In this document: piece after piece, positions 1-10,942 of the stretch
Layout: the number at the start of each line of letters is the position of its first letter
Position numbering within the stretch: position 1 is the stretch's first letter
Source of the DNA: Pseudomonas sp. FP2335
GTDB lineage: Bacteria; Pseudomonadota; Gammaproteobacteria; Pseudomonadales; Pseudomonadaceae
Length of the DNA: 64,000 bases
Assembly (NCBI RefSeq): GCF_030687535.1
Contig: NZ_CP117437.1
Location: 620,001 to 684,000 of the forward strand
Direction of reading: 5' to 3'
Made by a program: the position numbers and the translations under genes
The notes under the pieces: generated by a model
Databases searched by the model: none
What the model saw: only the letters and a program-made list of their open reading frames with translations
Told to the model about the DNA's origin: nothing

Positions 1-303
1 AGCCAAGTAATCAGCTCGTCACTGTGTAGGACGCACTCCGTCGGGCGGCTAAAACGCCTGGCGGGGTGATCCTTTCAGAAAACGGGTGTATGATGCGGCA
101 GCCGGGAAATTCCCGGCTTTTTTGCGTCTGCATGTTTGATTCGGCAGGCGTGACAGGTTTTTCGAGGAAAGTGCCCGACGAGGCCGATTGCAGGCCATTC
201 GTCACGTCGCTCTTGCGCGTGGTTTATGCAGGCGGCGGGCATTTTCTGCTTCACTCAAGGCTCGGCCTAGGGCTGGCCGCCCGGATCAAAGGGGAATGGC
301 GTA
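1..303. other. Intergenic region before hisZ
   Basis: No complete gene is visible. The first bases (a codon pair followed by taa) could be the last codons of an upstream gene on the plus strand; hflC commonly precedes hisZ in Pseudomonas, but ten bases cannot prove it. The stretch holds one clear hairpin terminator and then the hisZ leader. Short open frames on both strands lack a ribosome site and family resemblance. Confidence 0.4.
101..123 (+). terminator. Rho-independent terminator upstream of hisZ
   Basis: A 7-bp perfect stem (gccggga / tcccggc) with a 3-nt loop is followed by six T residues. It most likely ends transcription from the gene to the left of the window, separating it from hisZ. 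Confidence 0.75.
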
Positions 304-1491
304 ATGGCAACGGTAGACCGCTGGCTGCTGCCAGATGGCATCGAAGAAGTACTGCCACCGGAAGCTGCGCGCATTGAAGTAGCGCGTCGCCAGGTGTTGG
401 ATCTGTTCCAGAGCTGGGGTTACGAGTTTGTCGTGACCCCCCATATCGAGTACCTGGAATCCCTGCTGACCGGCGCGGGCCAGGACCTGGATCTGCGCAC
501 CTTCAAGGTCATCGACCCGCAATCGGGCCGGCAAATGGGTTTCCGTGCCGACATCACGCCGCAAGTGGCGCGCATTGACGCGCACACCCTGCGTCGCGAA
601 GGCCCGAGCCGCCTGTGCTACGCCGGCAGTGTGCTGCATGCGCAGCCACGTGCCTTGTCGTCTTCCCGTAGCCCGATCCAGTTGGGCGCCGAGTTGTATG
701 GCGATGCCAGCCCGAGCAGCGACGTTGAGGTGATCAGCTTGATGCTGGCCATGCTGCAACTGGCTGACGTACCTGATGTCCACATGGACCTGGGCCACGT
801 CGGTATCTACCGCGGCCTGGCCCGTGCGGCCGGTTTGTCCGGTGAAGTGGAGCAGCAGTTGTTCGACGCCCTGCAACGCAAGGCGATCGATGAAGTGATT
901 GCCTTGACCGAAGGTGTGCCTGCGGAGTTGGCCGAGATGCTGCGTGCACTGGTCAACCTGTGCGGTGGTCGTGAAGTGCTGGTGGCTGCGCGCGAGCGTC
1001 TGGCCAAGGCGCCGGCGCCGGTACTGGCTGCACTGGACGATGTGCTGGCTATCGCCGAGCAACTGTCTGCGCGCTTCCCGCAGCTGCCGCTGTACTTTGA
1101 CCTGGGTGAATTGCGCGGTTACCACTACCACACTGGTGTGGTGTTCGCGGTGTTTGTACCGGGTGTTGGCCAGGCCATCGCCCAAGGCGGTCGTTATGAC
1201 GACATCGGCGCCGACTTCGGTCGTGCCCGTCCGGCGACCGGCTTCTCTACCGATTTGAAAACCCTGGTGACCCTGGGGCGTGCTGAGGTCGAGCTGCCGT
1301 CTGGTGGCATCTGGATGCCCGACAGTACGGACGCGGCACTCTGGCAGCAGGTTTGCCAGTTGCGCAGTGAGGGTCAGCGTGTCGTTCAGGCTTTGCCTGG
1401 GCAGCCATTGGCCGCCGCCCGTGAAGCGGACTGCGACCGGCAATTGATTCAGCAGAACGGGCTTTGGCAAGTATCGCCACTGGCTTCTTGA
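304..1491 (+). CDS. hisZ: ATP phosphoribosyltransferase regulatory subunit HisZ
   Basis: The 395-residue protein resembles the catalytic core of histidyl-tRNA synthetase and matches HisZ, the non-catalytic partner of short-form HisG in the first step of histidine synthesis. The N-terminus ([19 protein letters not shown]) and the segment [19 protein letters not shown] are typical of the paralogue. It lacks the C-terminal anticodon-binding domain of true synthetases, which fits its length. The ATG is preceded by a purine-rich aagggga. purA follows 54 bp downstream on the same strand, the usual Pseudomonas order, so the two are probably co-transcribed. HisG is not in the window. Confidence 0.95.
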   Translation: MATVDRWLLPDGIEEVLPPEAARIEVARRQVLDLFQSWGYEFVVTPHIEYLESLLTGAGQDLDLRTFKVIDPQSGRQMGFRADITPQVARIDAHTLRREGPSRLCYAGSVLHAQPRALSSSRSPIQLGAELYGDASPSSDVEVISLMLAMLQLADVPDVHMDLGHVGIYRGLARAAGLSGEVEQQLFDALQRKAIDEVIALTEGVPAELAEMLRALVNLCGGREVLVAARERLAKAPAPVLAALDDVLAIAEQLSARFPQLPLYFDLGELRGYHYHTGVVFAVFVPGVGQAIAQGGRYDDIGADFGRARPATGFSTDLKTLVTLGRAEVELPSGGIWMPDSTDAALWQQVCQLRSEGQRVVQALPGQPLAAAREADCDRQLIQQNGLWQVSPLAS

Positions 1492-2835
<1,344 letters not shown>

Positions 2836-2856
2836 TAAGCTGTTGATGTAAAAAGC

Positions 2857-2880
2857 AAAGGGCTCCTTCGGGAGCCCTTT
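2857..2880 (+). terminator. Rho-independent terminator after purA
   Basis: A perfect stem (aaagggctcc / ggagcccttt) closed by the stable tetraloop ttcg lies 22 bp after the purA stop. The T-run is short and partly within the stem. Confidence 0.85.
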
Positions 2881-2974
2881 GTCGTTTCTGGCGATCAAGC
2901 GGCACGACCCTTGCTTTGAATCCTTCTTTCGCGGTGCTATCAATTTAATGGCACCCGTGGTGGAGGGATTCCCG

Positions 2975-4909
2975 ATGTCTGCCGTTCTCTCATTGTTACA
3001 AAGTCGTCTGTTGCGGCCCGTGTTCGTTACCCTAGGTATCGCCCTTTTGGTGCAAGTGCTGGTGGCCGTCGCTCTGACGCGGAGCACGGTGACTGCATTG
3101 GAAGCGGATTTGGGTAATCGCCTGGGTATCGACAGCCAGAAACTGTCTGGCGAGTTGGCGCAAGCCGGCAAGGAAGTCACGTCCAGCCTCGACAGCTTGT
3201 CGACCAGTACCCGTCAGCGTCTGACCGCCGGACTTTCGACGCGCTTGCAGGAAGAACAGAAGCAACTGCGTGCGACCCTGGAAAAAGACCTGAAAGACTC
3301 CGCCAACGACATGGCGCAACTACTGGCCTCGGTGGCGCCACGCGCCATGTGGGACAGCGACGTGCCGACCTTGTCCGAGTTCGCCCGGCGCGCCCAGCGC
3401 AATCCCAACGTGCTGTTCGTGGTCTACGACGACGCGGCGGGCGAGCACCTGACGCGCTACTTGAACCGGGAAAACCCGATCAACAAGGCGTTGCTGGAAA
3501 AAGGCCAGGGTGACCGCGCACTCGACAAAGTGTTGAATGCGGCGAAGAACGATCCGTCGGTGTACTACGTCGAGGCCTCCATAAGCCCCAACGGCGTGGA
3601 AATCGGCAAGGTTCTGATGGGCGTTTCGACGGCTTCGGTCGAGGCCGACCTGCAAGCCCTGGACAAGCGTTTCGCCACCCTGATCGCCAGCGGTGATCAA
3701 CTGGTTGGTGACAGCCTCAAAGGCGCCGCCGCTGACAGCGCCGCCGCCATGGGCGCACGCCTGCAATCGGCACAAGCCACCGCCACCCAGATGACCGCCA
3801 ACACCACCAGCGCCGTACAGGAGGCCGCCGGCACGCTGCGCTGGCGCATCGGCATGGGGCTCGCGCTGGTCGGTCTGGGTGTCCTGCTGCTGATCGCCAT
3901 CGTGCTCGGGCGCCGTGTGGTCAATCGCCTGAAGCTGTTGATTGCCGCAATGGATGACCTGGCCGCGGGCGAGGGCGACCTCACCAAACGTGTGCAAATC
4001 AGCAGCAAGGATGAAATCGGCGACATGGCTTCGGCGGTCAATCGCTTTGTGGATAAGTTGCAACCCATCGTGCGTGAAGCCGGCGATGTGGCCCAACGCA
4101 CCGGCGTGGAAATCGGCGCGATGACCCTGCGCAACGCTGGCGCCGACGCCGCTGCCGGTTTGCAGCGCGATGAGGTGGCCGAGAGCCTGCGGGCGCTGTC
4201 ACAAATGGCTGACGAGGCCCAGGCCGAAAGCCATGCCATGCAGGCCGCCTTGCAGCAGGTGGTGGATATTCGCCAGGCCACGGATGAAAACTCACGCACC
4301 TCGACGGAAGTCGGCAGCCTGATCGAAGCGCTGGCGGGGCAGGTGCAGGCCGGTTCCAAGGTGATCGAGCGCCTGGCCCAGCAAAGTGAGCAGATTGAGG
4401 TGGTGTTGACGGTGATCCATGGCATTGCCGAGCAAACCAACCTGTTGGCGCTCAACGCCGCCATCGAGGCGGCACGTGCCGGCGAAACCGGGCGCGGCTT
4501 TGCGGTGGTGGCGGACGAAGTGCGGGCATTGGCCAGCAAGACCCAGAGCTCTACCGGCGACATTCAGGCGCATATCGTCGCGTTGCAGCAGGGCGCGCGT
4601 GAAGCGGTGGAAACCATCGGCAAGGCCGGGCGTCAGGCCAATGAAGGCTTGCTGGTGCTGCGCGACAGCGTGCGCTTGCAGCAGACCGTACAGGCTTCGG
4701 TGGAGCAAGTGCATGCGGCTATTGGTTTGGCGACGCGTGCGGCGGAGCATCAGGCGCAAGGCGCGCAGGCGGTGCGTGGGCGGGTCGAGGTGATCCATGC
4801 CCAGGCCGAGCGGGCGGCGCAGGCGGTGGTGGAGACGACCGCCAGTGGCAAGGTGCTGGATGGGTTGGCGGCGCAGTTGAAGGCCAGCCTGGGGCAGTTT
4901 CGCGCTTGA
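2975..4909 (+). CDS. Methyl-accepting chemotaxis protein
   Basis: A 644-residue transmembrane chemoreceptor. A first membrane helix lies near residues 12-34 and a second near 289-312 ([21 protein letters not shown]). Between them is a periplasmic sensor region with long helices whose ligand I cannot name. A HAMP linker ([20 protein letters not shown]) follows, then a cytoplasmic coiled coil with the signalling tip [20 protein letters not shown] (about 485-505) that contacts CheA/CheW. The ATG at 2975 has ggaggga 6 nt upstream; the frame is open further upstream but without a ribosome site. There is no C-terminal pentapeptide for CheR/CheB docking. It stands alone between a terminator and a REP pair. 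Confidence 0.93.
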   Translation: MSAVLSLLQSRLLRPVFVTLGIALLVQVLVAVALTRSTVTALEADLGNRLGIDSQKLSGELAQAGKEVTSSLDSLSTSTRQRLTAGLSTRLQEEQKQLRATLEKDLKDSANDMAQLLASVAPRAMWDSDVPTLSEFARRAQRNPNVLFVVYDDAAGEHLTRYLNRENPINKALLEKGQGDRALDKVLNAAKNDPSVYYVEASISPNGVEIGKVLMGVSTASVEADLQALDKRFATLIASGDQLVGDSLKGAAADSAAAMGARLQSAQATATQMTANTTSAVQEAAGTLRWRIGMGLALVGLGVLLLIAIVLGRRVVNRLKLLIAAMDDLAAGEGDLTKRVQISSKDEIGDMASAVNRFVDKLQPIVREAGDVAQRTGVEIGAMTLRNAGADAAAGLQRDEVAESLRALSQMADEAQAESHAMQAALQQVVDIRQATDENSRTSTEVGSLIEALAGQVQAGSKVIERLAQQSEQIEVVLTVIHGIAEQTNLLALNAAIEAARAGETGRGFAVVADEVRALASKTQSSTGDIQAHIVALQQGAREAVETIGKAGRQANEGLLVLRDSVRLQQTVQASVEQVHAAIGLATRAAEHQAQGAQAVRGRVEVIHAQAERAAQAVVETTASGKVLDGLAAQLKASLGQFRA

Positions 4910-4929
4910 AGGTCGTCAGCTCCGGCCTC

Positions 4930-5001
4930 ATCGCAGGCAAGCCAGCTCCCACATTTTGATTTGTGAATACCGTCAAATGTGGGAGCTGGCTTGCCTGCGA
5001 T
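4930..5001. repeat. REP-type inverted repeat pair (REPIN), gctggc variant
   Basis: Two 25-nt arms (atcgcaggcaagccagctcc... and its complement) face each other across a short spacer. It lies between the convergent chemoreceptor and iron permease genes. The arms carry the agctggcttgcctgcga variant, shared with the element at 30834-30925, rather than the commoner agcgggcttgctcgcga type. Confidence 0.9.
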
Positions 5002-5008
5002 AGCGGTA

Positions 5009-6574
5009 TCAGCGGCTCAGATACATCCGAGTCGTCAGCAGATAAACCGGCAACCCCGACACCAGAATCAGCAGCGCCGCATACGGCGCCGCCGCTGCAA
5101 ATTCCACATTCGAAGTGTGCGCCCACACTGCCGTCGCCAGGGTATTCAACCCGGTCGGGCTGAGCAGCAAGGTCGCCGTCAATTCCTTCATGGCATCCAG
5201 AAATACCAGTGCGAACGCCGCACCCAATGCAGGAAAGATGATCGGCAAGGTCACCCGGCAAAACGCGCTGAACGACGACGCGCCCAAGGTGCGTGCAGCC
5301 TCTTCCAATTGCGGAGCAGCCTTGTTCAGCGCCGTACGGATCGGTGCTTGAGCCAAAGGCAAAAACAGCAACGCATACGCAATCAGCAACAGCGCCGACG
5401 TCTGATACAGCGCCGGCACGTAATGCAGCGCGAAATACACCAGCGTCAACGCAATCACCAGGCCGGGCAGGGCGTGCAGCAGGTAGGGCAAGCGCTCGGC
5501 CCAGATCGCCAACTGGCCTTTATAACGCACCACCAGCAAGCCTACCGGCACCGCCAGCACCAGGCACAACGCTGCGCCGCCGAGGGACAGCGCCAGCGAG
5601 GACAGCAGCGCCTCACTGATCGCGGCCACCGGAAACGCTGCCGATGAACCTACCGCTAGCCAGTAACCAAGCATGCCCAACGGAATGCCGCTGCCGATGA
5701 TCGCCAGTGCCAGGCAATAGAGTTGCCCCAGCGGTGCCCACTTGCCCAATCGCACCTGCCCGGCATGTCGCGCCGCGCCCTGGCCGATGCGCACGTGTCG
5801 GCCCTTGCCGCGTACACGCAGCTCCAGCCACAGCAATGTCAGGCACATCACCAGCAATACCGCCGAGAGCATCGCGGCGTTGGCGTTACTGAATTCCAGT
5901 TCGAATTGCTGGTAGATCGCGGTGGTGAATGTTTGCAGGCCGATGATCGACAGCGCGCCGAATTCCACCAGCATATGCAGCGCGATCAACAACGCCCCGG
6001 CCAGCAGCGACGGCCACAGCAAGGGCAGGGTGACGCGCCAGAACACGCCCCAACGGTTCAGCCCCAGGGTGCGTGCGGACTCTTCCAGGGACGGGTCGAG
6101 GTTTCGCAGGGTCGCCGCCACCGGCAGGAAGACCAGCGGGTATTTCGACAGGCTCATCACCAGGATCGCGCCGCCGAGGCCTTCGAAGTTGGCACTCAAC
6201 GACACCCAGGTAAAGCTGCTGACGAACGCCGGCACCGCAAACGGCAGGCACAGGATCACGCCCCAGATACGCCGACCGCTCAGGTTGCTGCGTTCCAGCA
6301 GCCACGCCAGGGACAGCCCGACCACTGCGCACGTCACCGTCACGCCGACCATCAGCGCGAGGGTGTTGCGCAGCAGGCCGAATACATACGGGCGCCACAG
6401 CAGGTGCACGGCCTCGGCCCAGCCAGCCTGCCAGGCCTTGAGCCCGACGTACACCAGCGGCAGCAGGCTCAAGCCCACCAGAAACAGCACGGGCAACAGC
6501 AGCCAGATCGACGGCCGCTTGCGCCGCGGGCTGAACCCCCCGCGTAGGGCGGGGGCGCAGAGCGATGGGTTCAT
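5009..6574 (-). CDS. fbpB: Iron(III)-type ABC transporter permease
   Basis: A 521-residue inner-membrane permease of the FbpB/SfuB type, in which two six-helix halves are fused. Each half carries the ABC-permease loop contacting the ATPase: EESARTLGLNRWGVFWRVTLP in the first and EEAARTLGASSFSAFCRVTLP in the second. It is translated right after the binding-protein gene, whose stop shares one base with this start (TGATG), so the two form an operon. No ATPase gene is adjacent; the partner must be elsewhere. Substrate assignment (ferric iron) is by family resemblance only. Confidence 0.9.
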   Translation of the reverse strand: MNPSLCAPALRGGFSPRRKRPSIWLLLPVLFLVGLSLLPLVYVGLKAWQAGWAEAVHLLWRPYVFGLLRNTLALMVGVTVTCAVVGLSLAWLLERSNLSGRRIWGVILCLPFAVPAFVSSFTWVSLSANFEGLGGAILVMSLSKYPLVFLPVAATLRNLDPSLEESARTLGLNRWGVFWRVTLPLLWPSLLAGALLIALHMLVEFGALSIIGLQTFTTAIYQQFELEFSNANAAMLSAVLLVMCLTLLWLELRVRGKGRHVRIGQGAARHAGQVRLGKWAPLGQLYCLALAIIGSGIPLGMLGYWLAVGSSAAFPVAAISEALLSSLALSLGGAALCLVLAVPVGLLVVRYKGQLAIWAERLPYLLHALPGLVIALTLVYFALHYVPALYQTSALLLIAYALLFLPLAQAPIRTALNKAAPQLEEAARTLGASSFSAFCRVTLPIIFPALGAAFALVFLDAMKELTATLLLSPTGLNTLATAVWAHTSNVEFAAAAPYAALLILVSGLPVYLLTTRMYLSR

Positions 6575-7599
6575 CAGTTCAAGCCAACGTCACGTTCCAG
6601 GTCCAGGGCTTCTTCGGCGTTGCCCAGGTCGGCGGGGGTGACTTTCGGCGGTTGCAACTCGCTGAAAGGCTTGAGGCCGCGGCTGGATTCCATGCCCTTG
6701 CGCAGCGGGTATTCGGCCGAGGTGTTGGTGATCACGCGCTGGCCTTCTTCACTGGCCATGAACGCCAGCAGTTGCTGGGCTTCCTTGGGATGCTTGCTGG
6801 ATTTCAGCGCGGCAGCGGACGACACGGTGATCAGCCCGCCAACGTCGCCATCAGTGAAGTAATGCAGTTGCGAATCCAGGTTGGTTTTTTCCTTTTTCAG
6901 GGCAAACCAGTAGTAGTTGTTCACCAGCACGGTGGCCACTTCGCCATTCTCCACGGCTTTGAGGGCGACCATGTTGTTGCTGTAGACCTTGCCGAATGCG
7001 CGCAGGCCGGTCAGCCATTCTTCGGCGGCGTCACGTCCGTGCAGCTTGATGATCGCCACGGCCTGTTCCTGGAACGCGCCGCTGGTGGGCACGAAGCCGA
7101 CCTTGCCTTGCCACTCGGGGCCGGCGAAATCCAGCACCGACTTGGGCAGGTCTTTTTCGGCGATCAGTTTCGGGTTGAAGGCCACGACGCGGGTGCGCGC
7201 GGTCACGCCCATCCAGTCGCCATTGGCGCCGACATAGTCCTTGGGCAAGACATCGAGGGTGGCGGCGTCGATCTTGGCTAGCATGCCTTGCTCGCCGAGT
7301 TTGTTCAGCGGCGGCGACTCTTCGGTGTAGATCACATCGGCCGGGGAGCGTGCGCCTTCTTCGACGACCTGGCTGGCCAGCTGGTTGCTGCTGCCTTTGC
7401 GCACGTTGACGTGAATGCCGGTCTTGGCTTCGAAGGCCTTGGCGAGTTCATCGCCGACTTCCTTGTGCTGACCGTTGTACAGGGTCAGGGAGACCTTGTC
7501 GGCAGAATAAGCGGCGGGCGAGAGCAGGGTCAGGCCGAGCAGAGTGATGGTCAGGCCACGCAGAAGGGATGTCTTGAGACGGGTATCGCGGATCATCAT
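6574..7599 (-). CDS. fbpA: Periplasmic iron(III)-binding protein of an ABC transporter
   Basis: A 341-residue solute-binding protein with a cleavable signal peptide (hydrophobic stretch LLRGLTITLLGLTLLSPAAYSA). The mature start VSLTLYNGQHKEVGDELAKA is typical of FbpA/IdiA proteins. The paired tyrosines in NNYYWF (near residue 225) correspond to the residues that hold ferric iron in this family. Two adjacent ATG codons are possible starts; the first has an AGGA-type site about 10 nt upstream. It is the first gene of the two-gene unit with the permease. Fur control would be expected but I did not find a clear Fur box. Confidence 0.9.
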   Translation of the reverse strand: MMIRDTRLKTSLLRGLTITLLGLTLLSPAAYSADKVSLTLYNGQHKEVGDELAKAFEAKTGIHVNVRKGSSNQLASQVVEEGARSPADVIYTEESPPLNKLGEQGMLAKIDAATLDVLPKDYVGANGDWMGVTARTRVVAFNPKLIAEKDLPKSVLDFAGPEWQGKVGFVPTSGAFQEQAVAIIKLHGRDAAEEWLTGLRAFGKVYSNNMVALKAVENGEVATVLVNNYYWFALKKEKTNLDSQLHYFTDGDVGGLITVSSAAALKSSKHPKEAQQLLAFMASEEGQRVITNTSAEYPLRKGMESSRGLKPFSELQPPKVTPADLGNAEEALDLERDVGLN

Positions 7600-7727
7600 C
7601 CGGAGGTTTCCTCGCTTGAGTGCAACAAATCATTGCAAGGATAAACGATAAACCTTCTCAAGTGCGGGCGAGGGGGGAATAGGTATGCAACTTTTGAGGC
7701 TGGCGTTTTCAAACCCCGGAAACGAAA

Positions 7728-7747
7728 AAACCCGCTTTCGCGGGTTT
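7728..7747 (-). terminator. Terminator of the downstream tRNA-Leu gene
   Basis: Perfect 8-bp stem (aaacccgc / gcgggttt) with a tttc loop; read on the minus strand it ends in a run of six T residues. It sits directly beyond the CCA end of the tRNA and is repeated exactly beyond the second tRNA copy. Confidence 0.85.
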
Positions 7748-7757
7748 GATCTGAATT

Positions 7758-7844
7758 TGGTGCCCAGGAGAAGACTCGAACTTCCACGACCTTGCGATCA
7801 CCAGCACCTGAAGCTGGCGTGTCTACCAATTTCACCACCTGGGC
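7758..7844 (-). tRNA. tRNA-Leu (anticodon CAG), copy 1
   Basis: An 87-nt class II tRNA on the minus strand with a 7-bp acceptor stem (GCCCAGG / CCTGGGC), discriminator A and an encoded CCA. The anticodon loop is TTCAGGT, giving CAG, which reads CUG. The long variable arm pairs GATC with GGTC around a GCAA loop. The T arm carries TTCGAGTC. It has its own promoter and terminator. Confidence 0.95.
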
Positions 7845-7879
7845 ATTATCAAGCAACGTTGCCGCTGTTGATGGGGCGA

Positions 7880-7908
7880 ACTATACGGCGGGCTTTTAGA
7901 TCTGTAAA
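7880..7908 (-). promoter_or_regulatory. Sigma-70 promoter of tRNA-Leu copy 1
   Basis: On the minus strand TTTACA (-35) and TATAGT (-10) are separated by 17 nt, about 36 nt upstream of the mature tRNA 5' end. The same arrangement precedes copy 2. Confidence 0.75.
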
Positions 7909-7967
7909 CCCCTGATTCAAAAAAATAAATCGGGATTTGCGTTAAAAATCAAAGGCCTGAAACGAAA

Positions 7968-7987
7968 AAACCCGCTTTCGCGGGTTT
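7968..7987 (-). terminator. Terminator of the upstream tRNA-Leu gene
   Basis: Same 8-bp stem and tttc loop as the terminator of copy 1, with T residues on the minus strand. It separates the two tRNAs into independent transcription units. Confidence 0.85.
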
Positions 7988-7997
7988 GATCTGAATT

Positions 7998-8084
7998 TGG
8001 TGCCCAGGAGAAGACTCGAACTTCCACGACCGTAAGGTCACCAGCACCTGAAGCTGGCGTGTCTACCAATTTCACCACCTGGGC
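7998..8084 (-). tRNA. tRNA-Leu (anticodon CAG), copy 2
   Basis: An 87-nt class II tRNA almost identical to copy 1, with encoded CCA and loop TTCAGGT (CAG). It differs only in the variable arm, which here pairs GACC with GGTC around a TTAC loop. The duplicated unit extends from promoter to terminator. Confidence 0.95.
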
Positions 8085-8118
8085 AACATCAACAACGTTG
8101 CCGTCGTCGATGGCGCGC

Positions 8119-8147
8119 ACTATACGGAGGGGCTTTAGAGCTGTAAA
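8119..8147 (-). promoter_or_regulatory. Sigma-70 promoter of tRNA-Leu copy 2
   Basis: Minus-strand TTTACA and TATAGT with 17-nt spacing, matching the promoter of copy 1. Confidence 0.75.
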
Positions 8148-8308
8148 CCCCTGCCATGAAAAAAACCTGGAATATTTCTCCAGTGGTCGTGCAAGGTGCC
8201 TGGAAAGGGCACCAAAGGGCTTTTAAACGCTTGTTGATGCCTGAAATTTCCCGTTTCAATACGCGTATGCCAAACTAACCCGCATATAGACAAGGTGAAA
8301 ACTCTCTA

Positions 8309-10942
8309 ATGGCCGATTGGCAGTCCCTCGATCCCGAGGCCGCTCGTGAAGCGGAAAAATATGAAAACCCTATTCCTAGCCGCGAACTGATCCTGGCGCA
8401 TCTCGCCGATCGGGGTTCGCCTGCTAGCCGCGAGCAGTTGGTTGAAGAATTCGGTCTGACCACCGAAGACCAGCTCGAAGCCCTGCGCCGCCGCTTGCGT
8501 GCCATGGAGCGCGACGCACAACTGATCTACACCCGCCGTGGCACTTATGCACCTGTGGATAAGCTTGACCTGATCCTGGGCCGCATCGCCGGCCACCGTG
8601 ACGGCTTCGGCTTCCTGATCCCAGACGACGGCAGCGACGACCTGTTCATGAGCCCGGCGCAAATGCGTCTGGTGTTCGATGGCGACCGTGCGCTGGCGCG
8701 CGTGTCTGGCCTCGACCGTCGTGGTCGCCGTGAAGGCGTGATCGTCGAAGTGGTGTCCCGTGCCCACGAGTCCATCGTTGGCCGTTACTTCGAAGAAGGC
8801 GGCATCGGCTTTGTAGTGCCGGATAACCCGAAGGTCCAGCAGGAAGTGCTGATCACCCCGGGTCGCAATGGCGCCGCCAAGGTCGGTCAGTTCGTCGAGG
8901 TGAAGATCACCCACTGGCCAACCGCACGGTTCCAGCCACAGGGCGATATTGTTGAAGTGGTCGGCAACTACATGGCGCCGGGCATGGAAATCGACGTTGC
9001 GCTGCGCACCTACGATATTCCTCACGTCTGGCCTGAGGCTGTGCTGAAAGAAGCCGCCAAGCTCAAGCCGGAAGTGGAAGAAAAAGACAAAGAAAAACGC
9101 ATCGACCTGCGCCATCTGCCGTTCGTCACCATCGACGGCGAAGATGCCCGCGACTTCGACGATGCGGTCTACTGCGAAGCCAAGCCGGGCAAGCTGCGTC
9201 TGTTTTCCGGCGGCTGGAAGTTGTTCGTTGCGATTGCCGACGTGTCCAGCTATGTGAAGATCGGTTCGGCCCTGGACAACGAAGCCCAGGTGCGCGGCAA
9301 CTCGGTGTATTTCCCCGAGCGCGTGATTCCGATGCTGCCTGAGCAGCTGTCCAACGGCCTGTGCTCCCTGAACCCGAAAGTCGATCGTTTGGCCATGGTG
9401 TGCGAGATGACCATCTCGAAAACCGGCGAAATGACCGACTACCAGTTCTATGAAGCGGTGATCCACTCCCAGGCGCGCCTGACCTACAACAAGGTCAGCA
9501 CCATTCTGGAAACGCCGAAGACCAGCGAAGCCAAGGCCCTGCGTACTGAATACGCTGGCGTAGTGCCGCACCTCAAGCAGCTTTATTCGCTGTACAAAGT
9601 GTTGCTGGGCGCCCGTCATACCCGTGGCGCGATCGATTTTGAAACCCAGGAAACCCGGATTGTCTTCGGTTCCGAGCGCAAGATCGCCGCGATTACCCCG
9701 ACCACGCGTAACGATGCCCACAAGCTGATCGAGGAATGCATGCTGGCGGCCAACGTGGCCACTGCCGAATTCCTGCAGAAGCACGAAATTCCTGCGCTGT
9801 ATCGCGTGCACGACGGCCCGCCGCCGGAGCGTCTGGAGAAGCTGCGCGCGTTCCTCGGCGAGCTCGGCCTGTCCCTGCACAAAGGCAAGGACGGCCCGAC
9901 GCCGAAGGACTACCAGGCACTGCTGGCGAGCATCAAGGATCGTCCGGATTACCACGTGATCCAGACCGTAATGCTGCGCTCCCTGAGCCAGGCGGTGTAC
10001 AGCGCCGATAACCAGGGCCACTTCGGCCTGAATTACGAAGCGTACACGCACTTCACTTCGCCGATCCGTCGTTACCCGGACCTGCTCACGCACCGCGCGA
10101 TCCGCAGCGTGATCCATTCCAAGCAGAACACCCCGCACGTCAAGCGCGCCGGTGCCATGACCATTCCGAAGGCACGGATCTATCCGTACGACGAAGCGGC
10201 CCTGGAACAGTTGGGCGAGCAGTGCTCCATGAGCGAGCGCCGCGCCGACGAAGCTACCCGCGACGTGGTGAACTGGCTCAAGTGCGAGTTCATGAAGGAT
10301 CGCGTAGGCGAGTCGTTCCCAGGTGTGATCACCGCCGTCACCGGCTTTGGCCTGTTTGTGGAACTGACCGACATCTACGTCGAAGGCCTGGTACACGTTA
10401 CCGCCTTGCCGGGTGACTACTACCACTTCGATCCTGTGCATCACCGCCTGGCGGGCGAGCGCACCGGTCGCAGCTTCCGTCTGGGCGACACCGTGGAAGT
10501 GCAGGTCATGCGCGTCGATCTCGACGAGCGCAAGATCGATTTTGGTATGTCCGACAAGCCGGCCGAGTCGCCGGGTAGCCGTAAAAAGCGTGGCAGTACA
10601 CCCACTGCTCCGGCAAGCAAAGGCAAGGGTGCCCCTGCCAAAGCAGCGCCTGAGCCTGAGCCGGCCAAGGTTGCTCGTCGCTCTGCGGCCAAGGAAAAAG
10701 CCCCCGAGGCCTACCGCCCGAGCGACGCCGCGGCGAAAAATGCCGAGCTGCGCAAGAGTCGTGAGTTGAAGCAGCAGTTGCTCAACGAAGCCAAAAGCGG
10801 TGGTAAAGCGGCGTCTGGGGGAAAGTCCCACGGGGCGGAAAAACCGTCGAGCAAGCCGAGTAAACACCGTAAAGGCCCGCCGAAAGCGGGCTCGGCCCCT
10901 GCCAAAAGCGGCGGGTCGCGCAAACCTAAGGCCAAGTCATGA
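8309..10942 (+). CDS. rnr: Ribonuclease R
   Basis: An 877-residue 3'-5' exoribonuclease that degrades structured RNA in the cytoplasm. It has an N-terminal helix-turn-helix region (about 25-80), cold-shock-like RNA-binding domains, the RNB catalytic domain with the acidic metal-binding motif DGEDARDFDDAV near residue 275, and an S1 domain (GVITAVTGFGLFVELTDIYVEG, about 670-690). The last ~130 residues are rich in lysine, alanine and proline, the basic tail usual in RNase R. The ATG has aaggtgaa about 9 nt upstream. Its stop overlaps the rlmB start by 4 nt (ATGA), so the two are translationally coupled. Confidence 0.96.
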   Translation: MADWQSLDPEAAREAEKYENPIPSRELILAHLADRGSPASREQLVEEFGLTTEDQLEALRRRLRAMERDAQLIYTRRGTYAPVDKLDLILGRIAGHRDGFGFLIPDDGSDDLFMSPAQMRLVFDGDRALARVSGLDRRGRREGVIVEVVSRAHESIVGRYFEEGGIGFVVPDNPKVQQEVLITPGRNGAAKVGQFVEVKITHWPTARFQPQGDIVEVVGNYMAPGMEIDVALRTYDIPHVWPEAVLKEAAKLKPEVEEKDKEKRIDLRHLPFVTIDGEDARDFDDAVYCEAKPGKLRLFSGGWKLFVAIADVSSYVKIGSALDNEAQVRGNSVYFPERVIPMLPEQLSNGLCSLNPKVDRLAMVCEMTISKTGEMTDYQFYEAVIHSQARLTYNKVSTILETPKTSEAKALRTEYAGVVPHLKQLYSLYKVLLGARHTRGAIDFETQETRIVFGSERKIAAITPTTRNDAHKLIEECMLAANVATAEFLQKHEIPALYRVHDGPPPERLEKLRAFLGELGLSLHKGKDGPTPKDYQALLASIKDRPDYHVIQTVMLRSLSQAVYSADNQGHFGLNYEAYTHFTSPIRRYPDLLTHRAIRSVIHSKQNTPHVKRAGAMTIPKARIYPYDEAALEQLGEQCSMSERRADEATRDVVNWLKCEFMKDRVGESFPGVITAVTGFGLFVELTDIYVEGLVHVTALPGDYYHFDPVHHRLAGERTGRSFRLGDTVEVQVMRVDLDERKIDFGMSDKPAESPGSRKKRGSTPTAPASKGKGAPAKAAPEPEPAKVARRSAAKEKAPEAYRPSDAAAKNAELRKSRELKQQLLNEAKSGGKAASGGKSHGAEKPSSKPSKHRKGPPKAGSAPAKSGGSRKPKAKS

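Noticed and set aside
8306..10867. 853-codon open frame on the minus strand
   Set aside because: It is the antisense shadow of rnr, which has clear RNase R domains, and shows the H/Q/R-rich composition of such shadows.
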